Positions 11,119 through 22,824 of a stretch of 64,000 nt of DNA are shown one piece after another. Each line of letters begins with the position of its first letter. The first letter of the stretch is position 1. The DNA is from Tetrapyrgos nigripes (Eukaryota > Basidiomycota > Agaricomycetes > Agaricales > Campanellaceae): positions 1-64,000 of the forward strand of contig JAACJM010000262.1 in the NCBI GenBank assembly GCA_013368315.1. Direction: 5' to 3'. The notes beneath the pieces are model-generated. The model was not told the DNA's origin, did not search any database, and saw nothing but the letters and a program-made list of their open reading frames with translations. The position numbers were made by a program, and so were the translations under genes.

Positions 11119-13880
11119 ATATACTCTGACTTATAGATAGTGTATTTTAGACAATTTTCGGTACTCATTCTTGAGAATTGTCAGGCAGCCAAACACTAAT
11201 GTCCTGCCACTGTAGAAATATCTGTCAAACCTACCAAAAGTGATTATCTGTCTGAAGGGTACAAACAGAACACCATAGTGGGATATTGACCTAGATAAAT
11301 ATGTATCCCATTTGGCAAAACAACGGCCAGAGGATACAGGGAAAAAATACACAGGATTGGTGTGTAACTCGATGCACAAACGTCGTAGCAGTTTGTCCTT
11401 GAGAGGACAAATTAGAGGTCAACAATAATCAGGTCCTTTCGGACACTCCAGGGATGGCGGCCAGCCCACCCTGGTTCACATTGACCTTGGACCTAAGCAG
11501 ATAAAAAACAAAAACTGTCAGTTAGCGACGCGCGGGTTTTTGAATAAACAAGATCACGTGCCTGCCAGGAAAGGCAATGTGGCTGTGCACAAGTTGATGC
11601 CATCAATTCATGCACAGCCACGCTTCTTCTAGTACCTAGGGACTCTGTACCTTTTGCAGGTAGCCCATCTGTTCTCAAGTTTGTATTATGTATTTATTCT
11701 ACACACCTATAGCTTAGAACTTACCACAAAAAATCAGATTTTTTCAATGAGTTCAGCCACAATTCTGAATGCTGCACGCATGTGAACGCAACATGACAAC
11801 ACATCAGAGACATTGTGGCTGCAAAAATACCCAGTGCAAAGAGTCATTGAGTATTTTAAAATCAGGCTCGGTAATCATGCTGTGGGGGTTTCAAAAAATA
11901 AACAAAAAGGAAAGAAGGAAATAGGAAGGGAGAAAGGGAGAAAGAGAACGAGGGCCTGTATATACTATACATCAATAGAGTGCGTAGACCTACCTTTGTA
12001 ACTGATTTAATGGTGGGACAGTGATTAGAGTGCTCAAAGAAATGCTACAAACGGGTGACTGGGTCGCTTGTTGGAAGAAAACTGTCTAACCTGATTGGGA
12101 TTTTTCCTCTTGTTTTAAAGCCTTTTACAAAAGTCTAATCATCGCCGTGAGTACGCACTCTATTTCTCTTTTTCCTTTTCACTCAACGCCCAGTGCGTAG
12201 GACCTCAGTGCTGTCCATTAATTGCCTCCGTGGCCTCAAAGGTTGACGCCTCAGGGCTACACACCATTATGCCTCCGTGGTTTCCTTACGCGTCTCCGGA
12301 CACAAATGATCTCATACACACCTTCCTCTCACTCGTCTCATCTATTTCACATTTCTTTGGTACTTCCTCCTTCCCGAACATGTTTTATACTTACTATTTC
12401 ATTTTACTCGGTAATACTTAAGGTAACCTGAGAGACTCATGTTCTATATCCTTCTCCATCCCATCTCTGATTCACGAGTCTCTCAGGTAGGTTTCTACGT
12501 CATCCTTCTACTTCCCATATTGATTTACGAGTTTATTCAGTCAATTCAGATTTATTCGCGTCACCCTCCCTCCTCTCCCGTATTTACTTATTTACTTATT
12601 GTGATGTATGCACCTTTTTCGAGTCTCGCCCACGAATATACCCAGGGGAGTCGCTGTTTCAGGACTCCCCGTGTTTCGCCTATTCTTTTACCAGAGAGAA
12701 ATTCTCTAGGACGATCCGCAAGATGATTAGAAGGTTTTCAACTAGGTCAGTGACATCATATATTGCCAAAACGAGTTTTTTGGGCCTACTCGGAGGTTTC
12801 CGAGCACAGCATGTCTTACTCGCATAGGTGTTGTCACGTTGTCCTGCAACACTAGCAATGCAACGGACGTGTTTTTAGATGAAGTCTTCATACCATGCGG
12901 CAAATGGTACATTGAGGAAATTATAGTGATTAGTCTACGGCAGGTTTTCGGGTTCTGTGGAAAGTAGAACTGCGGACTGGCTCGAGTTTGGACTAGTATG
13001 CTCAACCTCGAGCCAACCTGCAGCTAGGGATTGGAGACATTGGGTCATGAGGGGCATGTATGTTTGATTTTTGGTTCTTGTCCGCCCAGGTAATGAATTG
13101 ATGACTATTGTACAGTACGTACTTGTTGCTTGTCATGTACATATAGATCAAATATGTTTATTGTCCTTATTTTTTTTCAATGTTCACATTCAGATGCGCA
13201 GATATTGTAATTGGGATGACAGTAGTAGAATATGTTGACCTTATGTGCTTTTGAGCACTGTCGAGAGTGCAAACCTACAACGTCTACAAGTAAAACCGCA
13301 AAACTGAATGGCCAATGGCCATGTGGCATACCTTCCAAATGTGGAAGCTTTGTCCTTTGCCGAGTGATGCCAAGTGGGACATCCGACTAGGGCCCCACAG
13401 CATGATTAACAAGCCAAAATCATATAAAAACTACTGAAAGTAGTAGTATACTTTGTAATACAAAACTTTGTCTTTAGAAGTGATGAAAGTCAGTTACGGA
13501 AATTTGGGTTTTGCTGATTTACATGTAGAAATATCAAGTCTCTATTCAATCTCATTGGTATGAATTCAATAGGTACTATGATATACTAACCAACTCAGAC
13601 TCAGAGATCCCCTCAGCTCAACTCACAGAGGGACATAGTATCCAACATTGACTCCCTAGTAGTACCTTGAGGGGAGGTTTATCTAAAGAGGTTGTACTAG
13701 AAGTTAGTGATGGGGACATGTGGCATGACATTGGTGTCCACGACTCAGCCTAAAGCCTGTAAAGGCTTCATTACAATGGAGAGGCAAGAATTACAAGGGC
13801 GTCGAGGCTGAAGTCAAGCTTCAGAAGTGGAGGATGTAGGGTAGCAAATACTGGCAAACCATACTTGCAGAGAGAAAGCC
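11119..13880. other. Gene-poor stretch
   Basis: No coding region is recognisable. It holds the hairpin at 11579-11621 and otherwise nothing I can name. Confidence 0.5.
11579..11621. other. Perfect inverted repeat (hairpin)
   Basis: Eleven-base arms gtggctgtgca and tgcacagccac enclose a 21-base centre that itself contains ttgat/atcaa. No gene adjoins it, and its role is unknown. Confidence 0.7.
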
Positions 13881-13899
13881 CATGAAGCATGACGCTGGC

Positions 13900-14165
13900 G
13901 GTGAAGGCGAGATGAGTCGACACAATGGCATGACATTGTGATTGTTGATGTCAATGGTCCTTAGACCCAGTCCAGACTGAGTCTAGACATTTTGGTTGTC
14001 AGGAAAGGCAGAGACCGGCTTAATTTGGCTGGCATGGGAGTTTGAAGCCGTGGTAATTTTTGGGAGGTCACTACAACATGAACCAGAATGACTGGGGCAA
14101 AAGGCCATCGCTTTGCGTGGCAAGGTATGAGGCCCTTTCACGTAGTCTAATTTCTCAGGTTATGC
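13900..14165 (+). repeat. Unclassified dispersed repeat, copy B
   Basis: Diverged copy of the repeat at 7250-7590. It shares the gttgtcaggaaaggcagaga block, the gggagtttgaagccgtggta block and the tail ctggggcaaaaggccatcgc ... ggcaaggtatgaggccc. It ends with the same extra phrase, agtctaatttctcaggttat, that follows the first tail of copy A. Confidence 0.65.
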
Positions 14166-14689
14166 AGGTGAACTGTGTTGAACTTCCTGGTGTCTTTGAC
14201 ACTATTCCATGAGTGACGCTCAGTAATATCTTACTCATACTCGTAGATACTTACTCATACATAGTTGTAGAAGTAGAACATTCTAGAATGTATTGTAGTA
14301 GGTATAAAAGGGACTTGAAGAGATCACGTCAACGCAGCTGAGTTCTACGAGTAATGATGCCCATGCTGATGCCATTTTTGGCAAGATCAAGTGGGACACG
14401 AGACTGCTGTAGGCTCTGCAGAGGTAGAAGGATGATATCAATCGCAGACAGATGTTGAAAGAAGGACGCTGAAGAGGATATTTTAGTCGCAAAGTGCGAA
14501 GATCCAGGATATGAATAAGTCACTGGTAAGGCTTTGTATACTTATTGTACTTGCGATGCTATCGGTTGGATCAGGACGATGTGTAAAGGAAGGAAGGTTA
14601 TAATACACCACTGTATGTAAATCTTACCTTCTTCGATGCCAATCCTAGTAATAGATCCGAAAAGACATCCCTATCCCATGGAGATTGCA

Positions 14690-15040
14690 GAAGGGAGGGA
14701 ACATCGGTGGAAGTGGGAGGGAAGAACTTCAAGAAGGGTGTTAAGCAGACCGATTTGACATGCCGGCATGACGTAGTTATCGACGTCAACGGTCACAGTC
14801 CTTGGATCTGGTCAAGACCGAGTCTGGACATTCTGGTTGTCGGGAAGGGCAAAGACCGGCTGTGGCAACGAAAAGGGATGGGAGTTTGAGGTCGTGGTAA
14901 AATTTTCGAGGTCGACATAAGTTAACTCGGCCTTTAAGAGGCCTCGTAAAAAAAGGGGTGGGAGTTTGAAGCCGTGGTAATTTTTGCAACTGGGGAAAGG
15001 TGCCACTGCTTCGCATGGCAAATTACGAGGCCCATTGGAC
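14690..15040 (+). repeat. Unclassified dispersed repeat, copy C
   Basis: The longest copy. It opens gaagggagggaacatcggtg and carries gttgtcgggaagggcaaaga, a taagttaactcggcctttaa ... cctcgtaa block and the tail ending caaattacgaggccc. Confidence 0.65.
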
Positions 15041-15361
15041 AAGTAAAATGGTTTCGTATGCAGTAAAAAATTAGATAGAGCTCAATAGCTTAATGTAACG
15101 ACGTGTTTAAATGACCTTGGATGGGGTGGAGGAAGCAATAGTGATTCAGAGAGCGGCTCTTGACGACTTTCGACGGCTGATGAGGGAAGGTAAACGCGTC
15201 TGAAGCTTGTCGTGGTTGCTGGGCTTGTAGTCGTCGACAGCGAAGGGAATGAATCATGACATACTTCAATGCGTCAGTTGAGATAGCAGTGTGCGGGCAT
15301 TTCGGAGCGCTAAGGTGGCGTGTAAAAGTTAGAACCCGTGAGAACCTTTGGTACTCAATTG

Positions 15362-15466
15362 AGGGGTCGACATAAGTTAACTCGGCCTAAAGGGCCTCGT
15401 AACTCAATTAAAAAAGTCACGGGGTCTCGACCTAAGTTAACTCGGCCTTTAAGAGGCCTCGTAATA
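15362..15466 (+). repeat. Two short copies of the taagttaactcggcc block
   Basis: taagttaactcggcc followed by cctcgtaa occurs twice, at about 15369-15400 and 15432-15463, matching the block at about 14922-14953 in copy C. Each contains a near-palindromic ggcc...ggcc core. Confidence 0.6.
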
Positions 15467-15479
15467 TAGTCGTGTTTGG

Positions 15480-17920
15480 AAGTGAAGGTGTCGGACTTTG
15501 TCATCCCGAACTCCGATCAAATGGACCCTAGTCCCCTGACTTCGACCACCGACGCGTCTTGGGCTCACGTATCCTTTCATTTTCACCTCAGGATACACTA
15601 CTGCCTCTACTTTGGCTACTAGTTGGTAGATTTCTAGTCTGAGTGAGAAACACTGACGGAATAGACCTAGTGAGGTGGGCCGAGGACGGCGCGTGCGACC
15701 AGGTACTAGAGCGCGCGTGTGAAATAATATTTGTACAAACGAACCGCCATACAGTTATCCAAGCATCGACATCGTCCTTTAGTGCTTGAGGGTATCTGCA
15801 AATTAACACCGGACAAGAAGATAGTATAAGTTAAAGTATGCCTAAAATGTTTGAATATTTCAGGCAAATTTCAGACCATGCATAAGTGTAGTTAATGCTA
15901 GTTCATTCTTTACGAAGCGTATGTACGTGTGCCTCCTCAAACCGTAAACATATCAGGTACCTACCCAATCCATGTACTTCCTAATCCTATGCCAGAGACA
16001 TGTCTGGGGACGTGAAAGTCCGGGATGCGCGATGACACAAAGTCTTCATACAAAATGCAGATAGAGACATGAGGTGAATTTTGAGGCCATCAGAGCTCAA
16101 GGCAGTTGGGGCAAGTTCAGGGTCCAAGGTACCTGACCTTGCAGCCACACTAGATGTAGCACCCACCAAAATAGTAATCGGTCTTGCCAGCCAGGCCTGG
16201 CTTCTTTGATCCTAGTTCCGGTAATAAATCCTTCCTTCCTTCCTTCCTTCCTTCCTTTCCCCCAAGTGAATCCTTACGGTACCAAAGCGTTCGGTAGTCT
16301 ACAGGCGTCGTCTTTCCTAATTACATTAATTAGCATCTCCCATCTCCGGTATGTATAATTTACCGTGCCGCCAAGCCAACGTACATAATATATTTTTCAA
16401 CCTTTTCCAACATATTCTGAGCTCCTTCCACGCGGTGGTGGGCTCGAAGGTTCGAACTCATTAAATCAATACAAACAATTCATGCTGAGATAATTCCCTC
16501 AGAGGAAAACCTGCTCACAACCAAATGAAGCAAGTCGGCTCTGCCCTCAAACAAGTTCACATTTCGCATCGTTGATTTTTCGTACATATGTGCATATTCT
16601 GAGATAACATCAGCCCGGCATTAACACTCAAACATACCGGAATCCCCTGCCAAAAAGAGTGGAATCAAAAAAGACAGTCAAAAGTGGACGGAATCGGGAA
16701 GTTAGCCGAGATACGGAAATACTTCTAGGGAAAGATACGGTGACCCACCACTGGCACGCAAGATCGACACGGTAAATCCTCGCCACCGTGCAGTTGTTGA
16801 TCAGAGACTTCTCTACCAAATTGGCATTAATAGCGGCGCAGCAGTGGGAATCAAGCAGTCAGAATTGGTAGTGCTAAGGTGATAGCTATACTTATACGAT
16901 CTTCTGATGTCCTACATCTTCCTGCGACAGCTTTGTCAATTGGTTGCTATCATGAACCATGCGTAATGACTTCAGGAGACTAGCATCCTCTGTTGATCCT
17001 CTCCTACAGTGTCTAAAGCTGAGCTGAAGCTGAACGGCATGCGCTTGAACCGATTGGGGATGGCATGTCGTATGTATGCTACGACATTGAGTACTGTATG
17101 GATGATAGAAGGAGAGAAAGGAGATTGTCAGTTGAAAGAAACGCAAGACTGTGGTACCAGTAGATAAAATACCATCCAATACACCTTTCTTCAAATTGGA
17201 GTTATGGTGGACTGCGGAAGAAGCAGCTATGCTAGAGCTCAATCGTGACAGCAGTGAAAAAGATGGATGGATGGGAACGAGTAACGTGCTGATCTTCGAC
17301 AATAATACTATCAGGGTTCATACGGACCCGACGGATTCAAGACTAGTACTTGGCTGACTGGTTAGCCTTACCACTCAACCGAGTATTGTCGAATAATCTT
17401 GAAAACATTGTGGGATGAGTTCGAATACTTACAAGTAACCTCCTGCGCAAGGACGAGGTTCAGAAGAAGAAACATGGAATGTAGGCCGTCTCACATGCGA
17501 AAAGTCAAAGAGGGTTGATGGATTGATGGATTCGAGCTACAAATGGACAAGAACGAGGGAAATGTGGGCCAACGCTGCCCGCGGCACGATAACAAGGCCC
17601 AAAATGTGAGGGAACGGCATACCGGGACGGTATGGGATTTGCCGACTGAATTGAGGACCTATCGAGCATAGCGCCATATCCTTCAAAGGGCCACGTAAAC
17701 GTGCCTCATGAGCACATGTACATGTTGAGCTCAAGTTATGAATGATTCGGTTCGGACCGCTGACGTGATAGCCCCTGATGTCTGACAGACGTTCACAGAG
17801 TGTTCCCAATACAAATGTTCAGGAGCGGTGTGCACGCTGTGACGAGTTTCTTGGCAGTAACAAACCCACTGAAGTCCAGGTCTTGAACGAGAGGCGTGCA
17901 TCAAAAGATGTCGTTGGCAC
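15480..17920. other. Gene-poor stretch with a (CTTC)n microsatellite
   Basis: No recognisable gene. A cttc microsatellite lies at about 16228-16257. Short open frames around 16.9-17.3 kb lack any motif I recognise. Confidence 0.5.
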
Positions 17921-17930
17921 TTATAAAAGG
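17921..17930 (+). promoter_or_regulatory. TATA box of the secreted-protein gene
   Basis: ttataaaagg lies about 85 bases upstream of the ATG at 18011, a suitable spacing for a strong TATA promoter with a short leader. Confidence 0.6.
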
Positions 17931-18010
17931 ACGGCGTTGCGGGGAAGGGATAAGGACAAGGACAGGAAAACTGAACCTGATCAGATTCTCCTCGCTGAAA
18001 ACTGGGCTTT

Positions 18011-18747
18011 ATGCTACTAGGCTCCAAAATCACTATCTTCTCCTTCCTCGTCTTGATCTACGCGCTGACTGTCTTTGGACACCCGAAACCTTGGATAGTA
18101 AGTATATTCGCACTGATTCGTACTCCCTATCCATGTCACAATGAAAACGTTGACGTTGACGAATCCTTTTACTAACCTCTACTTGGATCTGCACAGTAAA
18201 ATCGTTGAGTTTGAAAGCCTTGAATTTGGAGGCTCGTCAACTCCAAGGTGGCGGTGACGACTCCGGAAGCTCTTCAGATGGTTCAGAATCGAGCTCAGTC
18301 CCAGACCTCACTATCCCAAATAAGTGTGATGATCAGTGTAGTGATTGGCAGGTGAGGATCATTTCTTAAGATTGTCAATATGAATGTCTTTACTGACTGA
18401 AAAATTTCGGCATTTATTCTATCTAGGTATGCTTCGGTGTTGATGAATGCTGCACCGACTCGATGGGAAGCAGTCTAGTGGTTTGCTTAAACTGCATTGT
18501 GGCGAACAAAGGAGGGTCCGAGGCTGATGCACAGAGTTTTTACGATTGTAAGTGGCATTCAAGTATAATCGAGATTTTGTTATTGAGACCGATGGTTATT
18601 GTAGCACAATACTTCCAAGGGTGCGAAGACGCCGGCGCTAATGTCAAAGAACGAACAGTCAGCGCTGCTATAGGATTACATGGAACACGACAGTGGCAGT
18701 CTGTGATGGCGATCGCTGTGGCGGTTGCTGTTCTTTTGGTGGTTTGA
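18011..18747 (+). CDS. Small secreted cysteine-rich protein, GPI-like tail
   Basis: Four exons fit: 18011-18101, 18197-18351, 18427-18547 and 18605-18747, giving 169 residues with all phases consistent. The first intron must use the gtatat donor at 18102, because the stronger gtaagt at 18098 would bring in a stop. The N-terminus (MLLGSKITIFSFLVLIYALT) is a signal peptide. A Gly/Ser-rich linker follows, then a cysteine core (NKCDDQCSDWQVCFG, ECCTD, VVCLNCIV, FQGCED) with eight cysteines in total. The C-terminus is hydrophobic (MAIAVAVAVLLVV), as in GPI-anchored or tail-anchored proteins. Expected site: cell surface or secreted. Such proteins are candidate effectors or wall proteins in mycorrhizal and saprotrophic fungi, but no function follows from the sequence. 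It has a TATA box and no lesions. Confidence 0.8.
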
Positions 18748-18976
18748 ACATATATATGAGTTTGAGAGCTTCGACGCCGAGTTGTTATTGAGGTGCATAT
18801 ATCGTCTCATTCATGAGTCATGTCTTCACTGGCATTGTAATATACTATCGAGGGCGGAATATGGATTATTTGTGTACTAGGTTGTGTATATATCTTTGCG
18901 GTCTCATTCATTACTGATCTCTTCACTGGCATTGTGATATACTATGAAGGGCAGAATATGGATTACTTGTGTACGG

Positions 18977-19095
18977 GCCACCAGTTTTTCAAGCTACCAC
19001 TCAAGCTACTATTCAAGCTATACTCAAGCTATACTCAAGCTACTCGAGCTACCTCAAGCTTTCCTCAAGCTACCCTTAAGCTACACTCAGACTAC
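18977..19095 (+). repeat. caagctac array with a TIR-like start
   Basis: It begins gggccaccagtttttcaagc and continues as repeats of tcaagctac. The start resembles the left end of the Mutator-like element at 22444 (agggccaccaacttttcaag), with ctac in place of caac. It is probably a terminal fragment of a related element; I found no matching right end. Confidence 0.55.
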
Positions 19096-20609
19096 CTTAA
19101 TGTTGCTCCAGCTACTCCTGAGCCATCTCAAAATGACACAAAAGAAACTTCTATACATATGAAATGCCTTTGATGTCCTAATCTCCTTTGAATTTGTCTA
19201 AACTATTTTTTGGCTTGTAAAACTATTGTCATTGCCTCTGAATACTAGAAACTTGTTAATCTGGATATGCCTGTTCTCTCTAGATCACTGTATTTGTCAC
19301 AAACTCTTGAGCCAGGCTAGCCTCTCAATGCCGAATGGGCTTGTTGATGAGGGGGGAATGCCCCAGGAGGAGTCTGGAACCTAGGGGTGGCTTCGGTGAG
19401 AGGGAGTGACACTACTCACCCACTAATCTCATCCCAGAGCTTAGCCCAGACACTCATACTGTGTATTTCATCATTTATTATCAATCCAGAGACAATGAAT
19501 CATCTATAATGTATAGGGGATATTTCAGGTACACACAGTAGCTTAAAGTCAGAGTAAGTTCCATAGAGTGGTACATGTAGCTTTAAGCTTATATCTAAGC
19601 AAGGTTTTCAGTAATCACTCCCGAACTCACAATTATCAAGGTATTAGCATATCGAATGACAATGAATCATTCATAGCACCAAGCAGATGCCAATGGAAGT
19701 ATATATGTCCCAAAGAAAGGGGAAATTAGTACTATTTTTACTTTGTAGAAATAAACCTGGAATAGAGTCCTGGATCTTGATGATATGAGAATTCTAACTA
19801 CATATTCGTGTTTAGGACACTGAATAAAATCTATATACCTACTCTCACAAATTTATAAATCAGATGTATGCATGTGCCACTACCTTTGTTTAGGGGTACA
19901 TATGAAATAGCATCATAGCCACGGTAAATATGGATTATCCAAGTAGAAATTCGGATTCAGGGAACCAAAGTACTGCAGCACAAATACTTATACATATATC
20001 CAATGATATATTATGTAGTGTCCATGGCCATTTCAAAATTTGCTATTTCTGGATAGTATTTTGGGCATAGCACCCCAACACCTGAATATCTAATAGAATG
20101 GGCTATATCCCCATATTTGGAAAGTGTCAATGCAGTATCATGCCAACCCACATGACAATTACAGCTGTTTTACCACAATAATCAGTGCCCATCCTGCTCT
20201 TTTGCCATATTTGTACAGTATTTTGGCCATATCTTGAGAACCACTACATATATTGTAAATCTAATTTGATATTATTATTTAGCCACCCAGGATGCACTCT
20301 CTGATGTGCCTAATTCATTTTTAATTGCTGGCACTGGAAATGTATTTTGTGTTTTTTGGTTCAGCCACAGCCCCTATTCCTATACAAAATCCAGATTTAG
20401 AGTGCTATTGACCATGGGTACCTTCCCACCCAACCCTGGGCCATGGGAAACAATCACTAACACTGCTCCAGCATCTTTGATGCACTGCAAACAGCCATCA
20501 GAATAAAAATCCGACTTTTCTAGCATTTTTTGACCATTCTTCCCCAAAAGGAAATGCCCTGTACCCTACCACAATGCGCCCTGCACTCACCTCTAGTCAA
20601 AAGCTACCA

Positions 20610-20775
20610 CTTTACAATTTTTCAAAAGTGATACCTCTTTTAAAAAGGTAGCACACCTTCACACTGCTTTTGTAAAAGTGGCTCTCAATACATCTGCTTT
20701 TGTAAAAGTGATATGCTATACTTTTGCAAAAGTGGTTTTGTGAAAGCTATATGCTATACTTTTGTAAAGTGACCT
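20610..20775. repeat. Short tttgtaaaagtg repeats
   Basis: Five variants of c/tttttgtaaaagtg follow each other irregularly. acttttgcaaaagt at 20720-20733 is a perfect 14-base palindrome. Confidence 0.55.
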
Positions 20776-22443
20776 CCATTAGTCATACCCCTATTATATC
20801 ACCACAACGACGGTATGAATATTTTCAGTATTTGTTTCGATTTTTTGAGATTTTTTTGCCACATAATGGCCGCTACAACAATTATAGGACAAAGGGGCAT
20901 GGGAAAAATCTGCCCCAACCCGCCACAAAAAGGAGTAGTGACAGCCTGTTACACATTTTCAAGTATTTGTCACATTTTTGTGACATATGTTACAGATTTC
21001 TGGAGCTTTTGTCCCATTTAGGAAAGCTCTTGGCCACCCTCTGGACCCTGCTGCCAAAAGTTAACATCGACTTTTGCAATTGCCAAGACGTTAAGGTAAC
21101 GACAATTTTTTAAAAAGTTTTACAGCTACAGCTGAGGGAATACATTGATGTCCTTTATATAAAACTTCATAAGCCTGCTAAAAATATCATAATACCAGGT
21201 GCCTCTGTTTTGGAACAGTGTACCTATTACTGCAAGAATGCCTAGTGGAGAAACATACACCATAACAAGAAGTCAAGTTCAAGTTATCCAGAACTTTTCA
21301 ATGACAGACTTCAACTCACAGGGAAGGACAAGAGATCATAACTTGTGCAGTTTATCACAAGCAAGAAATCATCAGAGCATTTATACAGCTCTATTGAGAA
21401 GTTCCACACATCAGGGTACTGTGATAATGGAGCCATTGTCTTATTCAACTATTGAAAAAATATCAAGTGGCCTGAATGGATTTTTGAGACAAGAATTCCG
21501 TGAGTTGGAGGTTCTAGATGAGATAACACATTTGAGATTTGAAAAGCTGTTACCTCCAAACTTGGATGGAGTCACACGAGTTGATGTAATTAACCAGTGT
21601 TTCCAATGGAAAGGTGCTCAACATGTACCTGAACATGTGCCACAGGGCCTGCAATGGTCTGAAAATGATCCATTTGAAGAAGTGGAAAATCTAAATGGTG
21701 TTATTGAGAAACACAAGAAACAACAGAAAAAAAAGAAGAATCAGTCAGAAATTTATCATGTTGGAAACTCTGACACCTATATGCCAGCACCAGGTTCCCA
21801 ACCTTTACAACATGTTTCAAAGAAACACAAAGATTGTGAGGATGAAAGTAAGGATACCCTGCAAAATAAGAGATGCAAAGTCAGTCTGCAACAGTCTGAA
21901 AGTGGTCCTCTGGGATTGGTTTGGGATAGTCAGAACTTCAGCTGTGGTTATGATTCTATTTTGACCATTTTGACTGATTTATGGGCTTTGAATCCAGTTT
22001 TCTGGTCAAAGGAGTGGAGATCATCAAATAGATTTATCAGCTCTTTATCTGCTGGCTTGCCAGATTTGTACAAGAACAAGTGTACTATGGAGTCATTGAG
22101 GAATAGATTAAGAGAGATGCTACATTTATCTGATAAAAATGCTTACCCATATGGCGAGAGAGGTGTTTCAATTGATATTCTGACAAGGGCTTTGTTAGAG
22201 CAGAATGAAATTATCAGTTGTAATATATACATGTGTCCTGCATGTGGTGAAACTACACCACATGGAACTTTGAATAGTGTTATACCAACGACTCTATTGA
22301 AAGGTAGTTTGAATTCTGCAATACATAAAATACAGACCCAACAAGTTCTCAATTGTCCAACTTGTCACCTCGCAGTGCCAGTGTGAAGGCTATTCAACCA
22401 GTGCCCCTCTATAGTGGCAGTAGATTCTCCACCTTACCAGATA

Positions 22444-22479
22444 AGGGCCACCAACTTTTCAAGCAACAGGTCAAGCAAC
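22444..22479 (+). repeat. Mutator-like element left TIR
   Basis: agggccaccaacttttcaag followed by caacaggtcaagcaac; preceded by ACCAGATA. Confidence 0.88.
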
Positions 22480-22621
22480 AGGTCAAGCAACAGGTCAAGC
22501 AACAGTAAAGCAACAGTAAAGCAATGTCAAGCAACAGTAAAGCAATGTCAAGCAACAGTAAAGCAACACCAAGCAACAGTAAAGCAACATCAAGCAACAG
22601 TCAAGCAACAGTTGCTTGATG
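22480..22621 (+). repeat. Left subterminal tcaagcaacag array
   Basis: Repeats of caagcaacag, with gtaaagcaa variants, run from the TIR to a small palindrome (caacagttgcttg). They resemble the clustered transposase-binding sites of other DNA transposons; that role is inferred. Confidence 0.8.
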
Positions 22622-22824
22622 CAAAACTTCACAAAATCACAAGAATGATTGCATCAAGGGCAACATCACAAAGTACTGTCATGTGCGTTGGACACTTTCT
22701 ACCTCTTTGCATTCTCACACCAATATTTCTGTGTCATTTATCTTTCCTTTGTGTCTTCAATGTTGGTGAGTGGTATACTGCAGTATATCCTAATGCAAAT
22801 CATAGTGACATCTTCTAAAATCAG

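Larger units (their letters stand above)
18748..21100. other. Gene-free stretch with repeat arrays
   Basis: No coding region is recognisable. It contains the caagctac array at about 18977-19095 and the tttgtaaaagtg repeats at about 20610-20775. Confidence 0.5.

Noticed and set aside
12222..12726. Possible small coding exons
   Set aside because: Overlapping open frames of low complexity, with no splice-consistent product or known motif.
16892..17357. Possible gene on either strand
   Set aside because: Frames of similar length occur on both strands with no domain, signal peptide or start context to choose between them.
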